Shown piece after piece: positions 1 to 8,384 of a stretch of 64,000 bases of DNA; position 1 is the stretch's first letter; every line of letters begins with the position of its first letter. Where the stretch lies: assembly GCA_965199805.1 (NCBI GenBank), contig CBDATO010000001.1, positions 3,286,001 to 3,350,000 of the forward strand. Direction: 5' to 3'. The translations under genes were made by a program, and so were the position numbers. Source of the DNA: DATAZK01 sp965199805. Its GTDB lineage: Bacteria > Actinomycetota > Actinomycetes > Frankiales > Frankiaceae. Under the pieces are notes generated by a model. It saw only the letters and a program-made list of their open reading frames with translations, was not told where the DNA came from and made no database searches.

Positions 1-1
1 G

Positions 2-781
2 ATGATCATCGACTCGGGGATGCCGCTGGTGGCGTTCGACGATCTGATCGACAGCCACGGTCAGCTGATCGACCTGGTGAAGTTCGGCTGGGGCACCGCG
101 CTGGTCACGCGTGACATCGAGACCAAGGCGGCGCGTTGTCGAGCCGCGGGCATCGGCTGCTACTTCGGCGGCACGCTCTTCGAGCACGCCGTCTGGACCG
201 GTCAGGTCGAGGAGTACCTGCAGCTCGCCCAGGACGTCGGCGTGACCCATCTCGAGGTCTCCAACGGCACGATCCCGCTCAGCCACGACGAGAAGGCCGA
301 CTACGTCTTCAAGCTGGCCGCCCGGCACCAGGTCATCGCCGAGGTCGGGTTCAAGGACCAGGCGCGCAGTGAGTCGCTGACCGCGCAGGACTGGGTCGAC
401 GCCGTCACGCTCGACATGTCGGCCGGCGCCGCGCTCGTCACCCTCGAGACCCGTGAGAGCGGCCGGTGCGGCATCGCCCGCGACGACGGCACCCTGCGGC
501 GCGACGTGCTCGACGCGCTGCTCAGCCGGGTCGACCCGAAGGCGCTGCTCTTCGAAGCGCCCACCAAGGCCCTCCAGTGCGAGCTCATCGCGGAGGTCGG
601 GCCGGCCGTCAACCTCGGCAACGTCGCCCACACCGATGTGGTCGGCGTCGAGACGCTCCGGCTCGGGCTGCGCTCGGACACCCTGCTGACCCTGCACCCG
701 CACGGACCCGCCGCCAACGTGCACCGGCTGCCCGGTCCCGACCGCACCAACGCCGTCGACTCCGCCGAGTCAGCGGCCTGA
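2..781 (+). CDS. Phosphosulfolactate synthase (ComA family), 5' partial
   Basis: Likely adds sulfite to phosphoenolpyruvate to make phosphosulfolactate, a cytosolic TIM-barrel reaction. Visible family landmarks are KFGWGT near residue 28, CYFGGTLFE near 53, EVSNGTIPLS, EVGFKD, FEAPTKALQ and NLGNVAHTDV. The visible MIIDSG matches the internal M-x-I-D-x-G strand that normally sits some 20-25 residues into these proteins, so the true start is probably upstream of the window. A VOC gene follows after 2 bases and a histidine phosphatase after that, suggesting one operon. The family assignment is good; the physiological product (sulfolactate or another sulfonate) is inference. Confidence 0.8.
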   Translation: MIIDSGMPLVAFDDLIDSHGQLIDLVKFGWGTALVTRDIETKAARCRAAGIGCYFGGTLFEHAVWTGQVEEYLQLAQDVGVTHLEVSNGTIPLSHDEKADYVFKLAARHQVIAEVGFKDQARSESLTAQDWVDAVTLDMSAGAALVTLETRESGRCGIARDDGTLRRDVLDALLSRVDPKALLFEAPTKALQCELIAEVGPAVNLGNVAHTDVVGVETLRLGLRSDTLLTLHPHGPAANVHRLPGPDRTNAVDSAESAA

Positions 782-783
782 CC

Positions 784-1182
784 GTGCGCAGCACGAAGGA
801 CTCCTTCCACCTCGCGATCCCGGTGGCCGACCTGGACGAGGCCCTCGACTTCTACGTCTTCGGCCTCGGCGCCAAGCTCGCCCGCCGGTATGCCGACCGC
901 ATCACGCTGGACTTCTTCGGTGACCAGGTCGTGTGTCACCTGTCCGAGCAGACCCCTGAGGAGCCGGTCATCTACCCGCGCCACTTCGGGGTGACGTTCG
1001 CCGAGGCGCCGGACTTCGACCGGCTCGTGCGGCTCGTCGAGCTGCGCAAGCTGCGCGTGATCGCCGGCCCGGCCCTACGCTTCGAGGGCACGGCCGAGGA
1101 GCACCGCACCCTGTGCCTGGCCGACCCGAGCAACAACGTGCTCGAATTCAAGACCTACGTTGATCCGCGGATGCAGTACTGA
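784..1182 (+). CDS. VOC (glyoxalase/dioxygenase fold) family protein
   Basis: A 132-residue single-domain protein of the vicinal oxygen chelate superfamily. The HLAIPVADLDEALDFYVFGLGAKLARR segment near the start (positions 814-894) is the typical first beta-alpha-beta unit, and LADPSNNVLEFKTY near the end is the usual metal-ligand Glu strand. The GTG at 784 lies two bases after the preceding stop, and no better start is visible. The substrate is unknown. Tight packing between the ComA-like gene and a histidine phosphatase (2-bp gaps) suggests it acts on, or senses, a metabolite of the same short pathway. Confidence 0.75.
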   Translation: MRSTKDSFHLAIPVADLDEALDFYVFGLGAKLARRYADRITLDFFGDQVVCHLSEQTPEEPVIYPRHFGVTFAEAPDFDRLVRLVELRKLRVIAGPALRFEGTAEEHRTLCLADPSNNVLEFKTYVDPRMQY

Positions 1183-1184
1183 TC

Positions 1185-1772
1185 ATGATTCATCTCGTAC
1201 GCCACGGTGAGAGCGGCTGGAACGCAGTCGGCCGCGTCCAGGGACAGGCGCCGGACGCACCCGGGCTCACCCCGGCCGGGTGGCGGCAGGCGGGCCGGCT
1301 CGCCGAGGAGCTCGAGCGTGAGCTCGCCGGCTCGCGCGTCCGCATCGTCTTCAGCGACCTGCTCCGCGCGGTCGAGACGGCGCGTGTGCTCAGCGCTCGG
1401 CTCGGCGGCGAGGTCAGCGTCGACGACCGCTTCCGGGAGCTCGACTACGGACAGCTCACCGGCCGGCTGCGCAGCGACCGGTGGGAGGACACGCTGGTCG
1501 GAGCCCGCGCCGACGCGGTCTGGACCGACCCGGACGGGTTCGCGCCCAGCGGCGAAAACGTCGAGCAGATGACCCGGCGGGTCGTCGACGCGCTGCACGA
1601 GCACCTCAGGGACGTCGCCGACGGCGAGTGCCTGATCGTCGTGGCGCACGGCGGGGTGCTGCGGGCGGCGCAGCGTCTGGCGTCGCACGGCTCCGGTGCG
1701 CCGCAGCTGCGCGTCCCCAACGCGTCCGTCTTCCGCCTGCCGACGGAGCTGCTGCCGGTCCCGACGCCGTGA
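1185..1772 (+). CDS. Histidine phosphatase family protein
   Basis: A 195-residue branch-1 histidine phosphatase. The phospho-accepting histidine is in the RHG motif (LVRHGESGWN, residues 4-13). A second catalytic histidine lies in VVAHGGVLRA near residue 153, and the FRELDYGQLTG segment is the usual substrate-side motif. It follows the VOC gene by 2 bp and overlaps the next gene through GTGA. Canonical ComB phosphatase is not seen here, so this enzyme could remove phosphate from phosphosulfolactate. That is inference from position only; such phosphatases act on many substrates. Confidence 0.85.
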   Translation: MIHLVRHGESGWNAVGRVQGQAPDAPGLTPAGWRQAGRLAEELERELAGSRVRIVFSDLLRAVETARVLSARLGGEVSVDDRFRELDYGQLTGRLRSDRWEDTLVGARADAVWTDPDGFAPSGENVEQMTRRVVDALHEHLRDVADGECLIVVAHGGVLRAAQRLASHGSGAPQLRVPNASVFRLPTELLPVPTP

Positions 1773-2977
1773 CACTCAGCGCCTCCGTCGACGAGCCCGC
1801 CGTCCTCGTCCGTCCCGCATCTGAGCCGGCGTCCGCGATTCCGCCCGCGCCCGCCCCCGCAGGCAAGCCGCGCCAGCACGTCCACCAGGTCGATCTCGTC
1901 CGGCTCATCACGTTCCTCGCGGTCATCGGCGTGCACTCGCTCGGCGCCTTCGCCGCTGCGGACGACGTCGGCGGCAACGCTGTCCTGGCCGTCCTGCACT
2001 ACACACGCGAGGCGTTCTTCGCCCTGACCGGCTTCGTCCTGTTCACCACCTATTACGACCGGTCACCGCGGGTGCGCCCGTTCCTGCGTAAGCGGTTCAC
2101 GCTGGTCGGGGTGCCCTATCTGGTGTGGACGGCGGCCTACACGCTGCCCGGCATCCTCGCCGCCGGTCTCGGCGTGGCCGCGGGCACCTCCGCCATGCTC
2201 GGCCACGTCATCCGCGGCGACGGTGAATATCATCTGTATTTCCTGCTGGTCTCACTGCAGGTTTACCTTCTGACGCCGATGCTTCTCCGGTGGATACGCC
2301 GGTGCCGTGGTCATCACGGGCTGCTGCTGACAGTCAGTGCCGCGCTGCAGGTCGGGATCGACTGGGTGGTGCTGCACGGCCCGGGGCAGGGCTTCGTCGG
2401 CGGCTACCGATCACACGCGTACGTCATCGTGATCACCTACCAGTTCTGGGTGCTGCTGGGTGCGGTCGCAGCCGTACACCGGGTGGAGATCGAGCAGTTC
2501 ATCGTGCGGCGCTGGCGCTCGCTGACCGCCGCAGTGGTGGCGGTGCTGGCCGCGACGCAGGTGTGGTTCGCCTGGGTGACCTCGCACGGCACGCTGCCGG
2601 CGACCGCAGCCGACGTCTTCCAGCCGTGGCTGATCCCGAACTTCGTGGCGGTCATCGTCGCCGTGTATCTGCTGGCGACGGCCTGGGCGCGGCGGCCGCG
2701 CCGGCCCTTGGCGAAGCTCGTGACCTTCGGGTCAGCGGCGTCATTCGGGATCTATCTCGTGCATCCGGCGATCCTGGGCTGGCTGGTGCCGCGGCTGAAC
2801 GAGTGGATGCCGACCTCGCCGATCGGTGTGCGCGCGCTCGTCGCCGTGGTGCTGACGGCGGCGGGTTCGGCGATCTTCGTGGCGGTGATTCGCCGAACAC
2901 CCCTCAGCCTGCCGCTCTGCGGACGAGAATGGCAGCGACCGGCGTGGTGGACGAAGGCGGCATCGCCCCGGAGCTGA
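1769..2977 (+). CDS. Acyltransferase 3 family membrane protein
   Basis: A 402-residue integral membrane O-acyltransferase (OafA/WecH-like). After a proline-rich, cytosolic-looking first 35 residues comes the family opening VDLVRLITFLAVIGVHSLG, with the catalytic-type histidine in the first membrane helix, followed by about nine further hydrophobic segments. Such enzymes transfer acyl groups to sugars or lipids at the membrane. The GTG at 1769 overlaps the upstream stop (GTGA), implying translational coupling; the reading frame is open further upstream but runs antisense-like through the phosphatase gene. The acceptor cannot be inferred. Confidence 0.8.
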   Translation: MTLSASVDEPAVLVRPASEPASAIPPAPAPAGKPRQHVHQVDLVRLITFLAVIGVHSLGAFAAADDVGGNAVLAVLHYTREAFFALTGFVLFTTYYDRSPRVRPFLRKRFTLVGVPYLVWTAAYTLPGILAAGLGVAAGTSAMLGHVIRGDGEYHLYFLLVSLQVYLLTPMLLRWIRRCRGHHGLLLTVSAALQVGIDWVVLHGPGQGFVGGYRSHAYVIVITYQFWVLLGAVAAVHRVEIEQFIVRRWRSLTAAVVAVLAATQVWFAWVTSHGTLPATAADVFQPWLIPNFVAVIVAVYLLATAWARRPRRPLAKLVTFGSAASFGIYLVHPAILGWLVPRLNEWMPTSPIGVRALVAVVLTAAGSAIFVAVIRRTPLSLPLCGREWQRPAWWTKAASPRS

Positions 2978-3011
2978 CTTGCACCCGTCCTTCCCGTGGG
3001 GCGGGGGAGCT

Positions 3012-3968
3012 GTGAGCGCAGCGCGTCCGGCGTGGCGCCGGCTGTTGGCCCGGTTCTCCCCCGTAATGGCGGTGGTGGTGCTGTTCGCCGCATTGGCCGG
3101 TCCGGCCACGAGTGGCGCGGCAGCCGTCTCGTCGAGCACACCGGTGACGACGCTGGTCCGGCAGAGCGTCACGGTCGATGCCGTACGGCGGACCTACCTG
3201 CTGGCCGTCCCGTCCGGCACCCCACGCCGGGCGCCGCTCGTGATCGCGTTGCACGGCCTGCACGGCACCGCGCGCTGGATGGCACTGCAGACCGGGCTGC
3301 TGACCGAGGCGACCGAGCGCCACGTCGTCTTGGTGACGCCGGACAGCCTGGGCCCGGCCTGGAACGACGGACGCCTCGGCCCGCACGGCCCGGCCGACCA
3401 ACAGTTCATCCTTGCCCTGATCGGTCAATTGGCCCGTCGCGGGGTGGTTGATCCGCACCGGGTCGTACTCACCGGCTTCTCCAACGGCGCCGAGATGTCC
3501 TTGGTCATGGCGGCACGCCACCCGCAGATCTTCGCCGGAGTCGTGGCGGTGTCCGGTCGGCTGCTGGCCGGCCCCGTGGCAGCCCGGCCGGCGGGACCGG
3601 TCAACCTCTGGCTCGTGCAGGGGACGCAGGATCCGGTGCAGCCGCTGGACGGCCGTCCGTTCCGCAGCCGGCTGCTGCCCGGTCTGCAGAGTGCCGCGCA
3701 GACGGCGGCGGCCTTCGTCCGGGTCAACGGCGACCCGGCGCACCCCACGTGGCAGAGCCGGGCTGGTGGCCGTCAGGCGACGGGACCGCTGTCCGTCGCC
3801 ACCTATCGCGGCAAGCGGTCCGGTGCCTCGGTCACGGTCGTGACGGTGCCCGGCGGCCGGCACGCCTGGCCCGTGGCCTCCGCGGCCCATGCGGGTCCGA
3901 GCCGTGAGCTGGTCGGTTTCTCGGCCTCCGGCCTGGTCATGCAGCTGGCTGCCACGAGCCGTGCCTGA
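3012..3968 (+). CDS. Secreted PHB-depolymerase/feruloyl-esterase-like alpha/beta hydrolase
   Basis: A 318-residue secreted serine hydrolase. An N-terminal signal peptide (arginine-rich start, hydrophobic core, cleavage near ATSGAAA) precedes the core. The core has the oxyanion strand ALHGLHGTARWM, the nucleophile elbow GFSNGAEMS (Ser near residue 152), and a late GGRHAWP carrying the likely catalytic histidine. This layout matches LpqC/PHB-depolymerase-type esterases. GTG 3012 is chosen over TTG 2979 because GGGGGAG sits 3 bases upstream and the signal peptide begins right after it. The 3' end overlaps the convergent ligase gene by 32 bp. Confidence 0.8.
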   Translation: MSAARPAWRRLLARFSPVMAVVVLFAALAGPATSGAAAVSSSTPVTTLVRQSVTVDAVRRTYLLAVPSGTPRRAPLVIALHGLHGTARWMALQTGLLTEATERHVVLVTPDSLGPAWNDGRLGPHGPADQQFILALIGQLARRGVVDPHRVVLTGFSNGAEMSLVMAARHPQIFAGVVAVSGRLLAGPVAARPAGPVNLWLVQGTQDPVQPLDGRPFRSRLLPGLQSAAQTAAAFVRVNGDPAHPTWQSRAGGRQATGPLSVATYRGKRSGASVTVVTVPGGRHAWPVASAAHAGPSRELVGFSASGLVMQLAATSRA

Positions 3969-5391
3969 GTTCGGCATCGAGCTCGCGTAGCGCCGGTCGC
4001 GAGACCTTGCCGGTCGCGTTCAACGGCATCCGGTCGATCACGCGAATCTCGACCGGCCGGGCCGGGCGGGGGAGCGCCTGCCGGCACACGTCCAGGAGTC
4101 GTTCGACGAGGTCGTCGGTCGCCTCGTCGGTCCTCGTGACGTACGCGACCGGCACGGCCGTGCGTACGCGGTCCGGCCGTCCGATGACCGCCACCTCGGC
4201 GACCCCGGGCACCGTCCAGAGCGTCTCCTCGACCTCGCGCGGGAAGACCTTCTCGCCGGCGTTGTTGATCACGTCCGTCGCGCGCCCGACCAGGAAGAGG
4301 AAGCCGTCCGCGTCCAGGTAGCCGACGTCGCCGGTGTCGAGCCAGCCGCCGGCATCGAAGTTGTGCCCGCCGGAGCCGTCGGCGTAGGCGGCGATCACCT
4401 GCGCGCCGCGGATGTGGACATGACCCGGCTGACCGGTGGCGCTGGGGGAGCCGGTGACGTCGCGCACCTCGAGCTCGAGACCGACCGGCTTGCCGACCGA
4501 GCCGCGCTTGGCGCCGTGCAGCGGGTTCGCGGTGATCTGACTGGCGGCCTCGGTCATGCCGTACGTCTCGATGACCGGCAGGCTGGCCGCTTCCTCGAAG
4601 CGCTCCAGCACCGCGGCGGGCAGGGGCGCCGATGCCGACCGGGCGAAGCGGATCCGGTCGATCCGCGGGATCGGGGCCTGGCTGAGGATGGCGATGACCG
4701 CGGGCACCAGGTTGAGCCAGGTGACCTCGTTGTCGCGGGCGCAGCGCCAGAAGTCGCGGCGGGAGAACTTCTCCGGCAGCACGAGGCTGCCGCCGCTCAC
4801 CAGGCTCGCCAGCAGGCCCACCACCTCGGCGTTGACATGGTGCAGCGGGAGCGGGCACAGGCCACGGTCGGCTGCGGTGAGCTGATGGGCGGCGGCGACG
4901 TTGCCCGCCGCGGCCAGCAAGGCGCTCTCGGCCAGCCGGACCGGCTTGCGGGGCCCGGTGCTGCCGGAGCTGAAGAGCAGCAGGCTGCCCGGTCCGGCGC
5001 CAGTAGGGCTGGAGGCGGGGCGGTCGGGCAGGTCGAGCGGCAACTGGACGAAGGCGGCCGCGTCCAGCTCGCGTGGGGTGACGACCACCGCCGGTCGGAT
5101 CCGTTCGAGCATCTCGGCGGTGGGGCCGGCCGGCGCCTGACCGTCCAGCGGGGCGACGTCACGCCCGGCGGCGAGGGCGCCGAGGAAGGCGACCGCGGTC
5201 GGCACCGCCTCGCCGGACAGCAGGCACACGGTGCCCGCCGGGCAGTCGGCCAGCCGCGCCGCCCATGCCGCCGCCGCGTCGCGGAGCCGGCCCCGGGTCA
5301 CCGTCGTCGAGCCCTGCGCGTCCAGCAGGTACGGCTCGTGCGGCGCCCGCCCGGCTCGGTCGGCGATCAGCTGCGCGAGTGTGGCGGCCAT
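3937..5391 (-). CDS. Class I adenylate-forming enzyme (AMP-dependent acyl-CoA synthetase/ligase)
   Basis: A 484-residue ANL-superfamily enzyme that activates a carboxylate as acyl-AMP, probably to a CoA thioester. Seen motifs are the P-loop-like LLFSSGSTGPRKP (near residue 147), ETYGMTEAA (near 275), DTGDVGYLDADGFLFLVGR (near 350) and the C-terminal catalytic lysine motif PLNATGKVSR near residue 463. The length is a little short because the N-terminal domain is compact. It stands alone on the minus strand, downstream of the RTX lipoprotein gene. The acyl substrate is unknown. Confidence 0.85.
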   Translation of the reverse strand: MAATLAQLIADRAGRAPHEPYLLDAQGSTTVTRGRLRDAAAAWAARLADCPAGTVCLLSGEAVPTAVAFLGALAAGRDVAPLDGQAPAGPTAEMLERIRPAVVVTPRELDAAAFVQLPLDLPDRPASSPTGAGPGSLLLFSSGSTGPRKPVRLAESALLAAAGNVAAAHQLTAADRGLCPLPLHHVNAEVVGLLASLVSGGSLVLPEKFSRRDFWRCARDNEVTWLNLVPAVIAILSQAPIPRIDRIRFARSASAPLPAAVLERFEEAASLPVIETYGMTEAASQITANPLHGAKRGSVGKPVGLELEVRDVTGSPSATGQPGHVHIRGAQVIAAYADGSGGHNFDAGGWLDTGDVGYLDADGFLFLVGRATDVINNAGEKVFPREVEETLWTVPGVAEVAVIGRPDRVRTAVPVAYVTRTDEATDDLVERLLDVCRQALPRPARPVEIRVIDRMPLNATGKVSRPALRELDAELRHGSWQPAA

Positions 5392-5473
5392 GGGTTCAGC
5401 CTGTCCGACCCCGCAGATCCCATGCTGGGCCGGTGCTATGAGCGTGCTGTGAAAGGAGCGGACGCGCCTGCCG

Positions 5474-7282
5474 TCAACCGACCGTCCAGTCGCCCCCGGT
5501 GATCGCGGGGGTGTTCAACGCGATGTAGCGCCCGAAGGTGTCGCGCAGGGCGATGTCCCCCACGGTCCAGGTGCCGGCGGCAGCGGTGTCGGGAAGCTGA
5601 ATCGTGGCGGTCCAGATGCCGTCACGGACGGTGCCGCCGGTCAGCGCGAACGTCGCGTTCGACCACTGGTTGTTCGGGCCAAGGGCGTGCATGTCGATGG
5701 TGGTGACGTCGACCTGCGCAGACGTCACGTGCAGCGTGAACGTCTGGGTATGACTCGTGGCTCCGTGCGTACGCACCGCGGAGACGACCCGAGGCGCCGT
5801 CGTGACCGGATTGCGGTCGATGACGGTGAGCGGCGTGCTGACGGAGCCGGCGTTCTGGAGCTGGTCACGCGCGAAGATCGACACGTGCCAGCTGCCGGCG
5901 GCTGAGCCCTGCGGGATCTCGACGACCGCCCGATAGCGCCCGCTCCCGGGCGCGCCCGTGGGCGATGGTGTGACGAGCTCGCGGACGGCTTCCTGCCGTT
6001 GGCCGTCCACGGCCGTCGCCCGGGAGTCCTCGTAGGCGTCGACGAGACTCAGCTCGACCCCACTGCCCTGCTCGTCGATCGTGAACTCGGTGGTGACGGT
6101 CGCCGCTGCTGTGCTGACGTCCACGGAGGGCGTGCTGACGATGTCGCTCACGACCGGCGCGGTGTGATCACTCTGGTTGTTGACGACGGTGAACCCGAAT
6201 GTGCCGGCCGGGAACGGGGCTCCGTTCGCCTGGCCGTGCGAGGCGAAGTCGCCCCTGTTGGTGGCCTTGTCGAGCAGATGGACCATGCACACCGTGTACG
6301 CGCCGCCGGTCGTGAACGGCGACAGGTTCATGGTCCTCGTGTAGACGCCGTTCGTCGCCGTGCCGGACGTGAGCAGCAGGTCATACGCCGGGATCGGGTC
6401 CCAACGGCCCTGGGCGTCGCAGAACTGCACGGTGACTTCGCTGATGCCACTGACGTCGTCGGTGGCCTCGGCCTGGAGGGTGAGCTCGGTCTGACCGGCG
6501 GTGATGTCGATCTGGGGCGTCAACACCTGGAAGCCGGTCAGACGCGGTGGAGTCATGTCGAAGACGCAGTCGCGTGTGCTGCCGTCGGCGGGGTCGAGGT
6601 CGCAGCCGTTGACGCCGCTGCCGCCGTCGAGGGTGTCGTTACCGCTCTGACCCTTGAGGGTGTCGTCGCCGCCCTGGCCCTCGAGCACGTCATTTCCCGC
6701 CGCGGCGATCAGCCGATCGTTGCCCGCGCCGCCGACGAGGACGTTGCGGGCCGCGTCACCGGTGAGGATGTCGTTGTTCGGTCCGCCGACGAGGTTCTCG
6801 ACCGACATGTCGATGAGGTCGTGCTCGGACGCGGCCCCGCTGTCGCTGCGTCCGTCGATGCTCGCCGTGACCGGCACGGCGTGGTCGGCGTACGAGACGG
6901 TGTCGGTGCCGTTCCCTCCGATGAGCGTGTCCGCCGACCCGCCGCCCAGGAGCGTGTCGTTCCCGTTGCCGCCGGCGAGTCGATCGGCGCCGGGCCCGCC
7001 GACGAGGATGTCGTTGCCGTCGCCGCCGAGCAATGTCGAGCCGAGCGCATCGGCGCACATGATGTCGTTGCCGCCGCCACCGATGACCTGATGCAGCCCA
7101 CCGGTCACGGCGATCACGTCAGCACCGCTCGTGCCCGCGACGACCCTTGGGCTGTGGGTCCCGACGACGATCGTCGCCTTGTGCCCGTAGCAGGAGGCGG
7201 CCGGTGTGGCGGGCGCCGCGCAGGCGGCCACGCCTCCCGAGGCCAGCACGACAGCCACCGCTGCTCCGACGAACCTCAACAC
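5474..7282 (-). CDS. RTX-repeat (haemolysin-type calcium-binding) lipoprotein with Ig-like C-terminus
   Basis: A 602-residue exported protein. Residues 1-21 form a lipoprotein signal ending VAAC. Residues about 50-215 hold roughly eleven glycine-rich nonapeptide repeats of the GGxGNDxLx type (for example GGDGNDILVGG, GGNGNDTLLGG, GQSGNDTLDGG), which form a Ca2+-filled beta-roll. The remaining 380 residues look like several beta-sandwich domains, with repeats such as TPPRLTGFQVLTPQIDI and APRVVSAVRTH. No type I secretion genes are nearby; the lipobox points to Sec export and membrane anchoring. The role is probably adhesion or an extracellular scaffold, which is inference. Confidence 0.8.
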   Translation of the reverse strand: MLRFVGAAVAVVLASGGVAACAAPATPAASCYGHKATIVVGTHSPRVVAGTSGADVIAVTGGLHQVIGGGGNDIMCADALGSTLLGGDGNDILVGGPGADRLAGGNGNDTLLGGGSADTLIGGNGTDTVSYADHAVPVTASIDGRSDSGAASEHDLIDMSVENLVGGPNNDILTGDAARNVLVGGAGNDRLIAAAGNDVLEGQGGDDTLKGQSGNDTLDGGSGVNGCDLDPADGSTRDCVFDMTPPRLTGFQVLTPQIDITAGQTELTLQAEATDDVSGISEVTVQFCDAQGRWDPIPAYDLLLTSGTATNGVYTRTMNLSPFTTGGAYTVCMVHLLDKATNRGDFASHGQANGAPFPAGTFGFTVVNNQSDHTAPVVSDIVSTPSVDVSTAAATVTTEFTIDEQGSGVELSLVDAYEDSRATAVDGQRQEAVRELVTPSPTGAPGSGRYRAVVEIPQGSAAGSWHVSIFARDQLQNAGSVSTPLTVIDRNPVTTAPRVVSAVRTHGATSHTQTFTLHVTSAQVDVTTIDMHALGPNNQWSNATFALTGGTVRDGIWTATIQLPDTAAAGTWTVGDIALRDTFGRYIALNTPAITGGDWTVG

Positions 7283-7319
7283 AGCGCGCTCCCGAAAAGC
7301 CGACGATTTCCGTTCACCA

Positions 7320-7339
7320 TGCGCGTCAATCGACGCGCA
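7320..7339. promoter_or_regulatory. Inverted repeat upstream of the RTX lipoprotein gene
   Basis: TGCGCGTC, then AATC, then GACGCGCA: perfect 8-bp arms 38 bp upstream of the RTX gene start on the minus strand. The position suits an operator or a leader hairpin. No other element is seen in the 204-bp gap between the RTX gene and the HD-domain gene. Confidence 0.4.
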
Positions 7340-7486
7340 AGAATCTCTTCAATGCCGTCATTGCGCGGCGCGATTACGCCGTTCGGGTGAATGGCCATGG
7401 AAAGCTCAATGCGGGCACATGACTGCGAGGTGCCGGCGGACACGGTCGCCACATCAATTCGGTGCGCCTGCTTGCGGCGGTAGCTG

Positions 7487-8278
7487 TCAGAAGACGTCGT
7501 CCTCCGGTCCGTCGGGCATGGCCCAGGCATGGCCGCAGCGCCGGCAACGATGGCTGGGATCGTCGCCGGTGATCACGCAACCGCCGAAATCGATGTCTTC
7601 GCCGGCCTCCGCCATGAACTCCGGCGACGGCAGGCCGTACGCGATCGCCGCTACGTCGCCGGCCCCGCAGGCCGGGCACGACGGGCGGAACGACGCCCGC
7701 TGCAGCTGCCCCACCGTGCGGGCGAGCTCGGCGACGAGCCGGACCGGCGCATCCGGGCGCGACCGGTAGGCCTCGACCAGCGACCCGTAGTACCAGAGCA
7801 CCGACTCGTCCTTGGGCACGTCCGCACCGAACCGATCCCACACGCGCGGGCCGATGGCGAGATAGTCGCTGAGGATGGCCCGGGCGTTGTACAGCTTGTC
7901 GGCCACGCTGATCAGCAGGGCGGACCCGGAACAGGTCGCGACGCCGGCGATGTAGCGCTCCTTGCGGATGCGCCAGCCGGGATCGTCGGTCTTGTCCTCC
8001 GCCGAGCACTCCCGGACGACGTCGGCGACCCGGTCACCGAAGCGGCTGCGTACGTCTGCCTCGCGGGCCGCGCCGCCCTGGTCCTCGACGACGTCGTGCA
8101 GCAGAGCGGCGATCGCCTCGTCCTCGCTGCCGCCCTCCTCGAGCACGACCGACGCGACACCCATAAGGTGCGCCACGTACGGAACCCGCGTGCCCTTGCG
8201 CAGCTGACGGTCATGCGCGTCGAGTGCGTAAACGATCGCCTCGTCGAAGCGTTTGCCGAGTAATCCTGATCGAGCCAT
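7487..8278 (-). CDS. HD_4-type metal-dependent phosphohydrolase with C-terminal zinc ribbon
   Basis: A 263-residue protein. Residues 8-170 match the single-domain RelA/SpoT-hydrolase (MESH1-like) HD fold: AHDRQLRKGTRVPYVAHLMGVA (about 8000-8240), LLHDVVED with the HD pair, FGDRVADVV and ADKLYNARAIL. The C-terminus adds CPACGAGD and CRRCGHAW, a four-cysteine zinc ribbon. It may hydrolyse alarmones or another nucleotide; the ribbon suggests nucleic-acid or protein contact. ATG 8278 is preceded by a GGGGAAA-type site; an in-frame extension to 8386 has no domain support and would run into the divergent promoter. Confidence 0.75.
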   Translation of the reverse strand: MARSGLLGKRFDEAIVYALDAHDRQLRKGTRVPYVAHLMGVASVVLEEGGSEDEAIAALLHDVVEDQGGAAREADVRSRFGDRVADVVRECSAEDKTDDPGWRIRKERYIAGVATCSGSALLISVADKLYNARAILSDYLAIGPRVWDRFGADVPKDESVLWYYGSLVEAYRSRPDAPVRLVAELARTVGQLQRASFRPSCPACGAGDVAAIAYGLPSPEFMAEAGEDIDFGGCVITGDDPSHRCRRCGHAWAMPDGPEDDVF

Positions 8279-8384
8279 GTGTGGTTTCCCCCTCGCCAGA
8301 ACAATAGGACCGAGGTACGACAATTCTGCCGCCTGCGCAGCCCGGTCCGGGTGACCGCGGGACCCGGCCGTAGGGTCCGGACGC

